A stretch of 64,000 nt of DNA from Chrysomallon squamiferum (Eukaryota; Mollusca; Gastropoda; Neomphalida; Peltospiridae). The position numbers and the translations under genes were made by a program. Shown here piece by piece: positions 36,999 through 49,542 of the stretch. A model generated the notes under the pieces. The model did not search any database and had not been told where the DNA came from. It was given only the letters and a program-made list of their open reading frames with translations. Numbering within the stretch: the stretch's first letter is position 1; each line of letters opens with the position of its first letter. The DNA lies in NCBI GenBank assembly GCA_012295275.1, contig CM022673.1:9448288-9512287 (forward strand), given 5' to 3'.

Positions 36999-38449
36999 CA
37001 CACTCACACTCACACTCACACATGCACACACATACACAAACACAATATTTCAAACACAGGAGAGAGAGAGAGAAAAGAATCACGTTACTATTGAGTCCAC
37101 CAGTCTTTAAATATTCAGATCCATATGTTTTTACCCCGAGCCTCGCACACTGTACGTATATCAACCTTACCATGCATCAGCTAAGCTTCTAAAGGTTGTG
37201 ATATCTGGAAATACTAGAAATTTCGCTTTCAAGCAGCTTTGCTGAAAAAAAAAAAAAAAAAAAAACGTCAGAAGAATGTTTAAGAACTCTTGAGATCAGA
37301 AATATCATTGTCATTACTTAAAGCTTATCTTTCATTTCAGTTCATTATAGTCACTTTTTACCACTGATTGCAGTTCAGAGCTGCTGGATTAGAAATATTC
37401 AGTCATAATCCTCTTCGGAGATCAAAGTAATGTTTTAAAAGTATTGTAAATTTTCTCTTTTTTTTTTTTTTCTTCAGTTATTATATATAATCATGTGTGT
37501 GTGTCTGGGAGAGAGAGATAAAGACAGCAAATGAGTGAGAGAGATGGAGAATGGGGATGTTGGGTCAAGCCTTTTCAGCCAAAAGTTATAAGTAATATTT
37601 ACTAATAAGAATGTTATAGGCATAGAGTACGCATACATACATATATTATAGAATATTTACAGATGCACAAAGACAAATATAAATATAAAAATACATACAC
37701 ACATACACACTTACATACATCTATACATATATTTATACATTGTAACACACACACACATATTGGGTTGAGCAATAAGTCATTGCTGTTAAATTAAATTAAA
37801 TCATTACATAGAAGAAAACTTGAGCTTAATTGACAACAAGATGTAATTTAATCAAAAACATATTTTCCATTGTTATTTATCACTTCTTCCCAACAATTAT
37901 AATTAAGCTTGTGTTTTCTTCTACATAATGATTAAATTTAATTTAACTCCAATGACTTATTCCTCAACCCAATACATATATAGCATCATTATTTAGTAAT
38001 CTAATTTAATTTTTTTTTTTTTTTTACATTCTTAACTATAGGTCATATAGATTTATTATATTTACATATATCAGTAATCAGAAGTGTATTTAATCTGGGT
38101 TTTTTTTTTTTTTTTTTTTTACTGGAGACAGTCACACACATGTACACTCATAAGATTGTGCTTTTATCAATTCAGTTGTCAACTTTAAATTAGTCCTGTG
38201 ACAATGTCACTCTTTTGATTAGGTGACGGAATGTTCACATGACAGGAAAAGCATATACGGGTGACCTACTTCTGAAGTGGGTCAGACAGGTGACGAGGGG
38301 GGGTGAGTGGGCAGTTAACGTTGAAAGGGCAGGCAGTGTGTTGTTACCTCCATTTTGTAGATCATGTGGCAATACTGTCTTGTAATTAGTCACTGATGAT
38401 AATATCTGTGTGTATGTGTGTACATATGAATTTATATATTGTACATACA

Positions 38450-38481
<32 letters not shown>

Positions 38482-38511
38482 CATACATACATACATACAT
38501 ACATACATACA

Positions 38512-38542
<31 letters not shown>

Positions 38543-38610
38543 GTACATGTATATGTATATATATATGTGTGTGTGTATGTATGTATGTTGGGTATGTAGA
38601 TAAATATATA

Positions 38611-38657
<47 letters not shown>

Positions 38658-40145
38658 GGTTATTACTAAACATGGTTTGGCTAGGAAAAAGGGTAAGAAT
38701 AATGCTGACAAAGACATCAGCTTTTAGTTATCTTAGTTTATTTCAGTGTTTGTACCAGCATGTATAAAATACAAAATCACAGTCATATAGTGAACTTGGT
38801 TAGTAGGTCACATTGATCAAGGTGGGAAAAAACTATTTATAGATGTACAGTAAATACCTATGTTAAATTCAGTGTGACAGTGAGTGTGCAGTATACAATG
38901 TATATTCAATGACTAAGAATGAAATAATCAATACAGGACTGCGTAAAAGATTTTAACGTGCAGAATCAGATTGGAATCAGAATAGGAAAGAAAAACAATA
39001 ATAAGAATAGGGATGAAAAAACAATAATAAGAAAAGGGATAGAAAACAATAATTAGAGTACTGTAAAAAACAATAATAAGAATAGGGAAAGAAAAACAAT
39101 AATAAGAATAGGGATAGAAAACAATAATAAGAATAGGGATAGAAAACAATAATAAGAATATGGATAGAAAAACAATAATAAGAATAGGGAAAGAAAACAA
39201 TAATAAGAATAGGAATAGAACACAATAATAAGAATAGGTATAGAAAACAATAATAAGAATAGGATAGAAAATAAGAATAAGGATAGAAAACAATAATAAG
39301 AATAGGGATAGAAAACAATAATAAGAATAGGAATAGAACACAATAATAAGAATAGGGATAGAAAACAATAATGAGAATAGGGATAGAAAACAAGATTAAG
39401 AATAAGTATAGAAAACAATAATAAGAATAAGGATAGAAAACAATAATAAGTAAACCTTGTTTATTTAGATTATTGCACCAGAGGATGTAATGTGCAAAAT
39501 GTATTTTATAAAAATAAAAATTGTTTTGTATTTTTTTAATTTGTATGTATGTGTATATATGATATGGTATTAAATATCTGCCAAAATCTGCCCTTTTTCA
39601 AAATACACTTTGTTTTAACTTTTATTTAAATTTATATAATGTCAGAACTTGAAATAGAAGTACTGAGAATAGAAAAAGAAAGAAAATGACAAATGATAAC
39701 AAAAAGTGAAAATGCAATAAATTTAATCAATTTTATAAATTTTGTCTTTTTTCACAAACTGTCTGTTTTTAACCAAATGTGTTGCACAAAATGTTTTTTT
39801 TCTAAAATTAACATTTCTTTTTATTCATTTGTGGAAAGTACTCGCGGCATTATTATACAGCAATAATCATGTATTATTTTGTATTTAAAAAAAAAAAAAG
39901 AATTTCCTGTTTTTTAATGTCAGTCGCATCACCAGAATGAAATGTCAGAGGGACTCCTGGTACTGGGATATCTCCCCCCTCCCAACTTGACATTTCACAC
40001 CCTGTAAATTTGTGTATTTCAGAGAAACAGATTTTCAATTAATTTTTTAAGCTTTATATATATTTTTATAGTAATTTTCTTTCTCTTTTGTTTTTATTCA
40101 TTTATTTTTGTTCTTAATTTCTCTCTCTGTCTGTCTCTCTCTCTG

Positions 40146-40188
<43 letters not shown>

Positions 40189-41844
40189 TTCTCTCTCTCT
40201 ATATATATATTAAGGGGAGAGATATATAGAAAGAAAAAGAGAGACATAGGTAAGTAAATAGATAAACATTCTCATATATATATAGAGAGAGAGACAGAGA
40301 CAGACAGAACCACTCATACACATGCATATCTAAGAGTGCCTGCCTCTGTTTTTGATTAAAATTAAGTATTCATCTACTTTCAATAGTCTTCCACGTTAAA
40401 ACAATACAGACCCTTGTGTGTGTTTGTAACTGAATTAAAGAGAGAAAACAATAAATGAGAGACTCAGTTATTACTCAAGGGTGTGAGTCAATGAGATATT
40501 GAGTCTCGTGAGGCAAGTAGATTGAGAAAACTGATTAATGAGCAAAAGATACTCATTTCTCAGAGATCAAAAAAGCCAGACAGACAGATAGCAGGTGCAG
40601 ATTAATTGTATATGTAAAAATATTTATAATGATAAACAGGGAGAGGAGAGAAAAAGAATGATGGAGAGAGAGAGAGGAGAGAAAAAGAATAACAGAGAGG
40701 GAGAGAAAGAAAACAACAGAGAGAGATATTGAATACAGACAAAGAGAGAGACTTAAAAAAATAAAAATATTTTAGTTTTTAAAGTTTTGTTTAGCATTTT
40801 ATTTTATTTATTTTTCCTTTTGTTTTTACTTTTATAATTTCCTTCTTTTTTCCTCTTTTTTTATTTTGAAAAAAGAAATAAAAATTACCTTGAATTGTAA
40901 CACATCCTGTCATTAAGTCTGTTATCACCTTTTATCAGAAAACGTATCAAGGTATAAGTGCAGGTAAAAACTAATTACCTGTATAATTGCACAGGTTATC
41001 TGGTTCAACCATTATCATACCTTGAAGACAGGATGTGAGTTTCAGTGGTTTGTTTTAAATAGCACCTAGGACGCGCACGAATTACTGGCATTATAACATG
41101 TACAGAAATACATATTTATCTATAATGACTAGATGAATTACATTATTTCCAGGCACCCTATGACATATGAAAACAGAGGGTGAAGGTATATTTAGACTGT
41201 AGAAACACTTATAACTACATTACATAATTCATGATAGCATGCAATTTAACCTATGTGCCACAACCTTAAACATTATCTGAAAACTCTGTGAGATGGATGC
41301 TGAAAAATAAAAGGTTAAGAACGTTTGGTATATACAAATATATAGTGTTCTATAGTTGTATCGACATATAAATGACTGTACATTATCCAAATATACCCTG
41401 ATGTGAAGTACTCTCCACATGTTCAGATATATCCACGTGTAAACAATTGTAATTAGTGAAAAGAGAATGTCAACAGAATGTTTACTTCAACTGTTACAAA
41501 ATTCTCTGCAGGTACTCAGATAATTATTTATGTTGTTTAATTCATCCACGTACAAATATGTCCATAAATGAATAACTAAACAATAGTTAAGTATGGTAAT
41601 AAATGTTAATAATATGACTAATTTTATTATTACAAATGCTTTACAGAGATACCTTTCCATGCATTATTAATTGTAAATGTATATCTGTACAAAGATACAG
41701 ATATAGACACAAACTTATTTAAATATACCATATTACAGGATGTAATTAGACCTTACATGTTAATTTTTAATCTTCTTACTTGTCTCCAGAAATATAAGCA
41801 AGGATCAAACATTTTATAAACCTTGTTTTTCTCTTTAATTTACG

Positions 41845-41875
<31 letters not shown>

Positions 41876-43901
41876 ATATAACTTTAAATTATAATGTATA
41901 ATTTATCATGTTTACATATACATAAATGCATATTATAAACATTAATTAATACATAACAGCTGTATTTTTAACTCTGCTATTACAAATGCTGTACAGAAAT
42001 GCAGACTCAACACACACACACACACACACAAGTAATTAAACACGTATAAATAATGATAACATGTTGCTGGTGTATTTAATAACACTGGCAGTGACAGGTG
42101 GTGGTGACAGCCGCTGTTTACACCTTTCAGGTAAATCAGTTACAGATTACTGCCATTGTCTTTCACTGAGAGTAAAGCAATGCAAGGTAAAATGTCCACT
42201 GGCTTCATCAGAACTGCAATCCCTGAAAGTCTTTAACACTTCTGAATTTTTTCTTCTTTAACTATTGTATAATATTATGGTTAACTTTATACGAGTAATG
42301 TTTATAGTTATGGTTAACTTTTATAAAGTTTATAGTTAATGTTAACTTTATATGAATAATGTTTATAGTTAATGTTAGCTTTATGCCAATAATGTTATGG
42401 ATAGGGTTAACTTTATACCAGTGATGTTAGGGTTTAGGTTAACTTCCAGTGGTTCTAGGGATTTTATACCAGTGAGGTTACAGTGGGAGATACTTCATAC
42501 CAATGTTATAGTTAGGCTTAGCATTATAAGCAGTAATACTAAGATTAAGGTTAAGTTTATATCAATGATATTGTCATTAACATTATATCAGAGACATTAG
42601 TGTTAGTTTTATACTATTTATATCAGAGTGAACTGTCTTAATTTAGGAAAATATAAAAGTGATGAAGGATTAATGTTAATGGTTCAAGAATACTGGAAAT
42701 AATCATATCAAAACCTGTTTCAATGACTTGGTTATAATGGGTTGTAGTAATAGTTTGAGACAACAGAGAGGGATCTAACTCAAAGAGACAACAGGTTATA
42801 CTATAACTTACAGTAGCATATTCTGCAAAGAAGATCAGTTTGCATTCACACTGACAGACGTACAAGAATAGCTGTACAAGATAGTTAGGTAACATCTGCT
42901 GATTAAAGATATATCTGCACAGTTTTATGGCTCAAGTGCTGTCTATAAATTACATGTTTTATATTACAACTACACAGTGCTCTATACATATATATTTTAA
43001 CCATTAAAATTTATGAGTTTGTTTAGCTGGATCTTGAAATTTATAATCTTGTAATCTTCAGATTGACTCAAATACACTGATAATATTTATTGCTGAAATC
43101 ATTACAAACATTAAAAAATCTGAAGATTATTATTTTTTTTAAATGTATTTAATTTTTATTTAATTTTTATTTAATTTGTTTTTTTAAATTTCAGCTGAAG
43201 AGTGTGGGGCCCAAACTGGTTCCATTCTTCAAAACGGTGGCCATTTTCTTCGTTCTGTTCGGAAGAGAAGGAAGCACGTCTCTCTTCTTCTGCGTGGTGA
43301 AATGTCTGCCGGTCGTCTCGCTCATCCTCTTCGTGCTGCTGCACGGGATGAACCTCTCCGAGTACTACCGCTACTCCAGGCGCATCCTCATCGGCCTCAT
43401 CTTCTCCTGCTTCGGTGACATCTTCCTCGTGTGGAAGGACACGTCGATGAACTTTGAGATAGGACTGCTCATGTTCGCGGTGGCGCAGGTCGAATACGCT
43501 CGGGCCTTCGGCTGGAAGCCCCTCAACCTGTACGCGGGGGAACCTTCCTCCTCATCGGCTCCCTCGTCTTCTACCAGCTCCAGACGGCCATCGATGGCAT
43601 CATGGTCTACCTCCTCGCCCTCTACATCACCCTCATCTGCACCATGGCCTGGCGGGCAGTGGCCAGGGTCCAGTTCTTCGATGACCTCTGGACGTGGACC
43701 AAGCTCTGCAGCTGTGCTGGCGCCATCTGCTTCCTGCTGTCCGACTTGACCATCGCAGTGGACAAGTATCTGTTTGCCGTGCCCTTCGCGCATTCAATCA
43801 TCATGCTGACCTACTATGCGGCCCAGCTTGGAATTTCCTTTGTCTGTCGTGGACAGTCCTATCGAAGAACTTCTGACCAGATGAACATTATGATCTGTTA
43901 A
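33711..43901 (+). CDS. TMEM86: TMEM86-like lysoplasmalogenase (YhhN family), two coding exons
   Basis: Exon 1 (33711-33731, MTKPLTV) joins in phase 0 to exon 2 (43195-43901). The product starts MTKPLTVLKSVGPKLVPFFK, aligning with human TMEM86A (MVSPVTVVKSEGPKLVPFFK). It is a polytopic membrane protein with about eight hydrophobic segments. The two aspartates conserved in the family are present: GD at residue 82 (SCFGDIFLVW) and SD near 191 (LLSDLTIAVDK). The family hydrolyses the vinyl-ether bond of lysoplasmalogens in internal membranes. Exon 2 reads in one frame to ~43540 and in another from there to TAA. One missing G in the run 43536-43540 accounts for this and gives 242 residues, the usual family length. 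A real frameshift allele or pseudogene is less likely because both halves remain conserved. Confidence 0.88.
34240..34390. promoter_or_regulatory. Possible intronic regulatory cluster (CRE half-sites and E-box)
   Basis: Within the TMEM86 intron, about 500 bp from exon 1, a less AT-rich patch holds ACGTCA at 34255-34260 and 34352-34357 and CACGTG at 34288-34293. These are the half-sites and palindrome bound by CREB/ATF and bHLH factors respectively. Short motifs recur by chance, so this is only suggestive. Confidence 0.22.
34862..34924. repeat. (CT)n microsatellite
   Basis: A perfect array of about 63 bp. Confidence 0.95.
35495..35625. repeat. About 28-bp tandem repeat
   Basis: Four direct units of GATATTTTTAAACATTTTAC plus TTTTAG with small changes. 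Confidence 0.82.
36948..37045. repeat. (CA)n with (CACACT)n
   Basis: A CA array passing into CACACT hexamer repeats. Confidence 0.93.
37760..37972 (-). mobile_element. Internally deleted mariner element with transposase C-terminal relic
   Basis: A 213-bp element flanked by TA on both sides. Its ends are inverted repeats of about 72 bp, roughly 90 percent identical, beginning TTGGGTTGAGCAATAAGTCA at the left. This resembles mariner-family termini. On the minus strand, 37892-37848 reads WEEVINNNGKYVFD then stop, the typical end of a mariner transposase (W-E-x-V-x-N-N-G-x-Y). Everything between the 5' end and this tail has been lost. It lies in the TMEM86 intron. Confidence 0.82.
38446..38540. 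repeat. (ATAC)n tetranucleotide array
   Basis: About 24 ATAC units with one interruption, flanked by GT/TA repeats at 38540-38655. Long Tyr/Cys ORFs on both strands are artefacts. Confidence 0.95.
38970..39455. repeat. 25-bp minisatellite, about 18 copies
   Basis: Units are ACAATAATAAGAATAGGGAT plus AGAAA, with 24-26 bp length variants. Because 25 is not a multiple of three, three overlapping minus-strand frames stay open and give false repetitive proteins. Confidence 0.92.
40118..40201. repeat. (CT)n imperfect microsatellite
   Basis: CT units with GTCT and TTTCT interruptions, followed by TATA. Confidence 0.9.
42275..42560. repeat. Diverged tandem repeat with GGTTAACTTTATA core
   Basis: About eight degraded copies of a 27-40 bp unit (GTTAACTTTATA-CAGTAATGTT-TAG) lie in direct order within the TMEM86 intron. 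Confidence 0.72.
43195..43901 (+). CDS. TMEM86: TMEM86 exon 2 (most of the enzyme) with apparent one-base deletion
   Basis: It begins after AATTTCAG with LKSVGPKLVPFFKTVAIFF. Frame 1 is good to NLYAG at ~43540; then GTFLLIGSLVFYQLQTAIDG and RRTSDQMNIMIC continue in the frame one base back, ending at TAA 43899-43901. Its third codon positions are nearly all G or C, in sharp contrast with the AT-rich flanks and with the ANKS1 and STK38 exons. A long (TA)n array follows the stop. Confidence 0.88.
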
Positions 43902-43905
43902 GATA

Positions 43906-43912
<7 letters not shown>

Positions 43913-43946
<34 letters not shown>

Positions 43947-43963
43947 CAGGAGATTAGAAATTT

Positions 43964-44012
<49 letters not shown>
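43913..44012. repeat. (TA)n arrays just after the TMEM86 stop
   Basis: Two AT dinucleotide arrays (43913-43939 and 43970-44012) are separated by a short unique spacer. Confidence 0.93.
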
Positions 44013-44017
<5 letters not shown>

Positions 44018-46935
44018 ATGATATATATTATATGAGATATGGATACCCCAGATATGTTTGTATAGGTGATATGCAATATCCAATATACTGTATATGTATG
44101 GATATCTCTGATATATAAGTATAGGTGGAATGCAGTATTTCTGATCTATCTCTCTCTATATATACATATATACACATACACATATATATATCTGTGTTGT
44201 TTATATATAGTATATACCTAATATTTTTATTTTGTCAGATATATTGTATATAAACACACATACACAAACACACACACTCTACATTCATACATACATACAG
44301 AATGATGCAGCGTGTTATATCTAGGGTATTACATATTTGGCTGATACTATAACTTGTGGAGAGTGATATGTGATATTAATATTTTGTTGATATGTGTAGG
44401 TGGTACTAACATTTATATTTCTAAGTGTTGATTTCAGTAATATTGCAGTGTTGATACCACATTCATATATGAGGGTGATTATGACATTTGGATATCTGTA
44501 TCAGTGACAATAATTATTGATACTCTTATCAATACTTTAAATGGGACTGGTCTCTGATAAGTGTTGATGGTATGTTGAAGATACTATATCAGTGATACAT
44601 TTAAATGAACAGTGATACTGAGGTTTATAGATGATACTATTACTTATATGTGTGTGTATGATGCTAACACTAATATATCGGATGATCTTGGATGATGATA
44701 CATCATTAATATGTATTGGCATCTGATTGGGTGATTTGGTTTAAAAAGGTGTTAAATGCATCAACTTGTTACAGTTCTTAAGAACTGAACGATTTTCTAC
44801 AAATGGATTTAAAATTTTCCCTATGTTAAACTTTTTTCAAATGTAAAATATATATTATGATATGCATGGTTTGTGAAATACTCTGGTCTAATTTGTTTGC
44901 TTAAAAGGATAATACTAATTTTACTGAAAATGTTTTTATATATATATGTATGTATATATATATATTTTATGAATAATTATGAGAGGTAATACTAAGTTTG
45001 TGTAAATTTTGTTTCATAACATATATATCCTTAAACATATATACACACTGAGAAGGAGAATAAACATTTGAAACAATGGATAATTATAAAAGTATTTAGA
45101 TTTTAAATTTTTTTTTTTTTTTTTTTTTTAATTATTATAATTATTTTATTAGTGTTTTTGCACCTAGTCAAGGAAAGTGTTATATACTGATTTTTATTTC
45201 ACAGTTGCAATATTTTAATTTATGCTACATTATGTAACTCCAAACTTTCAGTTTAAATAATTTAATATAAAAAAAAATGAGATTCAGCCAATACCTTTCA
45301 TTCTGATGGGAAAAAAAAAAAAAAAAAAAAAATAAAATAAAATAAAACCCCAGAAAAAAAGAAAAAAAAAAGATTGTGAAAAACTTTATAAGTTTAACCA
45401 GTGTTTGTTTATTTTCAAATGTAAAAATACTATTATTATTATTATTTTTTTTTGCTATATTTAATATATTCACTTTCACTGCAAAGTTCTTTCATCAAGG
45501 GTGTCACTTAAATGATTCATAAACAGTTAACTTACTTTTTATTTGTTTTAAAATTTCACACTTACAACATGTACTGTATTTTGATATTGTGAGTCAAACT
45601 GGCTGCACATAAGTGTAAAAGAGTTAATGTGTAGTACTTTGATACCTCACAAAAAGGTCCAGGACAATGCATTTTATCAAAACGGAATGCATTATTCAAA
45701 GTCCAAATGAATAAATTTATATTTTGTTGCAGTGAATAAATATATTAATTATGACCAAACTCAATTCATTATTCAGAGACAATCTGTTATTATTCATTTT
45801 GAACGTGAATATGATTTGCATTAAGAAATTGTACTTAATCATTGTGAATTATTTTGAAAATTAATTACATTGTGAAAACGAATAAACTGATCATTATGAA
45901 TACTTTATTCATTATCAAGCTCCACATACTGTCAAAATTAAGTAATAATAGGTAATTTGCCACAGCAATGGTCAAGTGGAATTAATTTATTCATTTTCAG
46001 AACTAATTATTATTAAGCTCAAATACATGTATTCATTTCCAATATAACATTCAATCACTGTGACTATATCCATTTCCCCCGCACGAAAGAAAAAAAACTT
46101 ATTAACTTCACAATTATAACATTTATTCATTGTTAAAATGAATATGTATTACTCTGCACTCACGAAAACAAACCAATGCAAAAAAAAAAAAAAAAAAATG
46201 TATAAAATGCATTTTGTGTTTCAAAACACACGTTAGTCAGTTTTTATTTTACACCGATTTAATTTAATTTTTTGCTGTTTACATGTGTAATTAGATGTAT
46301 CCTTATTTTCTTTTGTTATTACTGTATTTAGGGCACATAACATTTTTATTTTTTAAAAATGTAGAATATGTCGGTACTAATATTTATTATTATTATGTGC
46401 AATGTATAATTAATTTGATGTTATTTAGTTAGTTTGATAATGTAAAAATGAGGAAATTGTTAGTCATATTTAAAAAAAAAAAACATTTAATTATTTAATT
46501 TAATTTAATTTTGTTTTATTATTATTATTATTATTATTTTTTATAAATGTAGTATTCAAAAGAATTTTCTTCTAGTAAATAACAACAGGTTACAGAATCA
46601 ATGAATTAATGTTAATAATCAAGATGCATTTATGATATTTTATATCAATAAAAAAAACAATAACAATCAGGAAAAAAAAAAAAAATAATTTACAAATGAA
46701 GTCATACATATATCCAGTCACTTATCAGGCAAATACAAACACTTATAACAAATTTTAGGGTTAGCTGAAGAGCAAACAGTAAACATTTTGAAATTGTTAC
46801 ATTATTGATATGTATATTATTTCAGAACCACCAGGACTAGAGTATAATAGTTAATGTAAAGTAATTTTTTAAAATAATATTATTATTTAAATATTTTTGT
46901 TTGCACTGCCAAATCAAACAATCAACCAAACAAAA

Positions 46936-46975
<40 letters not shown>

Positions 46976-49511
46976 TAAAACAGGCCAAAGAAAAGAATAT
47001 TTAATATTGTAATTTATACCACATATTTGTTAATGTCACGTGTAGGTTTGTCTCCCCTGACCCATCTAGATTAATTTTAATTTAAATGTTTTAAAACTTT
47101 GAGTGTTTTAAATTTCAGTTTGTTACACTGTTACTTTATTTTTTATTAGTGTTTTTTTTTTTTTTTTTTATTTTTTTAATATATTTATTATTATTATTAT
47201 TATTATGTTAGTTTGCACTTCTGTTATTAATTTTCAGAAATAATTTCTTTGAGCATTTCTTCTTGCTAGAGTGCTTTTGTAAATAATAAATTAATGTTGT
47301 TACCATATATTCTTGCCATGACCTGTTTTTTTTTTAGATGGTTTACAGCAATCCAGACTTCTTAGATGTCTATTTAAAAATACCTTTCATTTTACATTGG
47401 TGCATTTCAAATTATAATAATAGTTTATTATGATTATAATACAATTTTAAGGACTTAATAATATAATAATTTAATTTATGGTAAAGAAGTTTTAATTTTT
47501 CTTGTCTTCCAATCTTAACTATTATTATTATTATTATTATAACATTAAAAAAGATATTCTGAATTTTTTCTTTATTAAATCTTTATTCTTCAGCACAGAG
47601 CAGATTAATATAGTTGTTTAATATACAGAAGTAAAACTGTCATGTATTTTTCAATTTTTAAAAAAACAAACATTTTTATTGTTAATTAATTTCTTTATTT
47701 AAAAAAAAGATATCAATAAATAAAATCCCAAAACCAAAATCAAAAATCAAAACATGCCAACTTTTTAATTAATTAAATTAGTAAAACAGAAACAAAATTT
47801 TTAATTAATTACTTTAAAGTAAAACAGTGCCAAAATTTTTGGGTTTTTTTTGTAATTGATAAATCAAGGAAAGTGATTATATTCTCATAATTATACAACT
47901 TTCAGATCTGAGAAACATGTAAAAATTATGTACAAATTTTCAAGGTACAGGGTTCTTTCTTTTTATATAATTAGCTAATTAACAGAGAAATTAATATTGT
48001 ACAGAAATTTCCAATTTATTACTTACTTTGACATGACTGTATTTGGTGTCTTGTTATTTTCTTTCAGTTACAGTGTTTTAAAAAGTATTAAATAAATAAA
48101 TAAAAGATAAATAAATAAAATAAAAACTATTTAAAAAAAAATAATAATAATAATGATAATAATATCAATAATTTAAAATTATTTCATTATAGACATATAA
48201 AATGGCCCATGGTTAATACAGTTTTCAGAATGCACACTTAAAACATAGTCACAGTAAAACAGTTCATTCATTCCAGTATTAAAGTGTGAATTGTGATGTG
48301 TATTAACCTTTTGTGATAACCAGTTTATAGTGAAATTACAGTCTTTCAAAACAACAAGTTCTTGTAAACATAAAAAAAAAAAAAAAAAATCATTTTTTCA
48401 ATATTATTACTATTATTATATTGTAAATTTTATTATTTACATTTTAGTTTTGACTAATGGTTCAATGCTAATTATATTTTTAGTTTTATTTTTTATTATA
48501 ATTCTTATTATAATTTTCTATATATAAAAAAATAAATAATTATTTTCACATTTAATTTTTTTTAAATTTATATTGTCATCTTTGAAAGTTAATTAAACTT
48601 TTATAAAAATTTTGGTTTTTGTTATCTGAAAAGATATCAAAGTGATTGCCACTTTAAATTAAAATTCTTTTCAACATAAAGTTTTTTTTTTCCTTTTCTC
48701 TTCTTTTTTTTTATTCAAAGAATATTTCAAATCCAGGATCCGTTTTCCACTTTCTTAAAAAAATCTATTAAATTTATTTTTATTTTCACAAATATTTAAT
48801 TATAAAAAAAAAAAAATAAGATTTTAATCTCAAGAATGTGTTTCAAAATAAGTTCTTTTTTTTTCATTATTTTTTTTTTCCATTTTGTGTGCACAAATTC
48901 ATCCTTTTGAAATATATATATTTTATAAATGTATATTTTTGTGTCCATAAAAGATTTCTAAAAAGACAACAGAAAAACAGTCAAATTGCCTATTCAGCAT
49001 TCAAATAGTAGCATTTACTATTTTGAAATGTGCTTGTTTATGAATAGTTTTATATAAAGGAAAAGAAAAACAGTTGAAATGAATTCTGAATAATGAAGCA
49101 GTTACATTTAGCATTTTGAATTGTGCTGATCTAGAAATAAATTTGTTCAAAATAAAAGAAAGAATTAAACTGAATTTTGAAGTCTGTAACAGTATGTTCA
49201 GCATTCTGAAATGAACTTGAGCCAAACTGTCATGCCAATGTATTTTACAATGCACAAGGCAATGCAAAAACTTTATTTTCTTTGTGTTATGTTGTAAATA
49301 TGATCACATTGTTATATATTCAAGGTGTGCTTTTCTTGAAGTTTTGTCAAGTTGTTATATTGTACTAATTTTGTTTTTTTTATGATGTACTTTAATTAAT
49401 TTAGATGACTGTAATATAGGTAGATGTTGCTAATCAATATAAATTATTTAAAGGATACAAAAAATAAAAATGTTAAAATATGATTTTTGGTTTGGGTTTT
49501 TTTTATTTCAC

Positions 49512-49542
<31 letters not shown>

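Larger units (their letters stand above)
33732..43194. other. TMEM86 intron 1 (9.5 kb)
   Basis: No further exon is seen. It contains the regulatory-like patch at 34240-34390, (CT)n, (CA)n, (ATAC)n and 25-bp repeats, the mariner relic, a palindromic segment at ~40893-41040 and diverged TTAACTTTATA repeats at 42275-42560. Confidence 0.75.

Noticed and set aside
38928-39418. Three overlapping 120-146 codon frames rich in Ile, Tyr, Phe and Leu that look like membrane proteins.
   Set aside because: Products of the 25-bp minisatellite; no start context, no homology.
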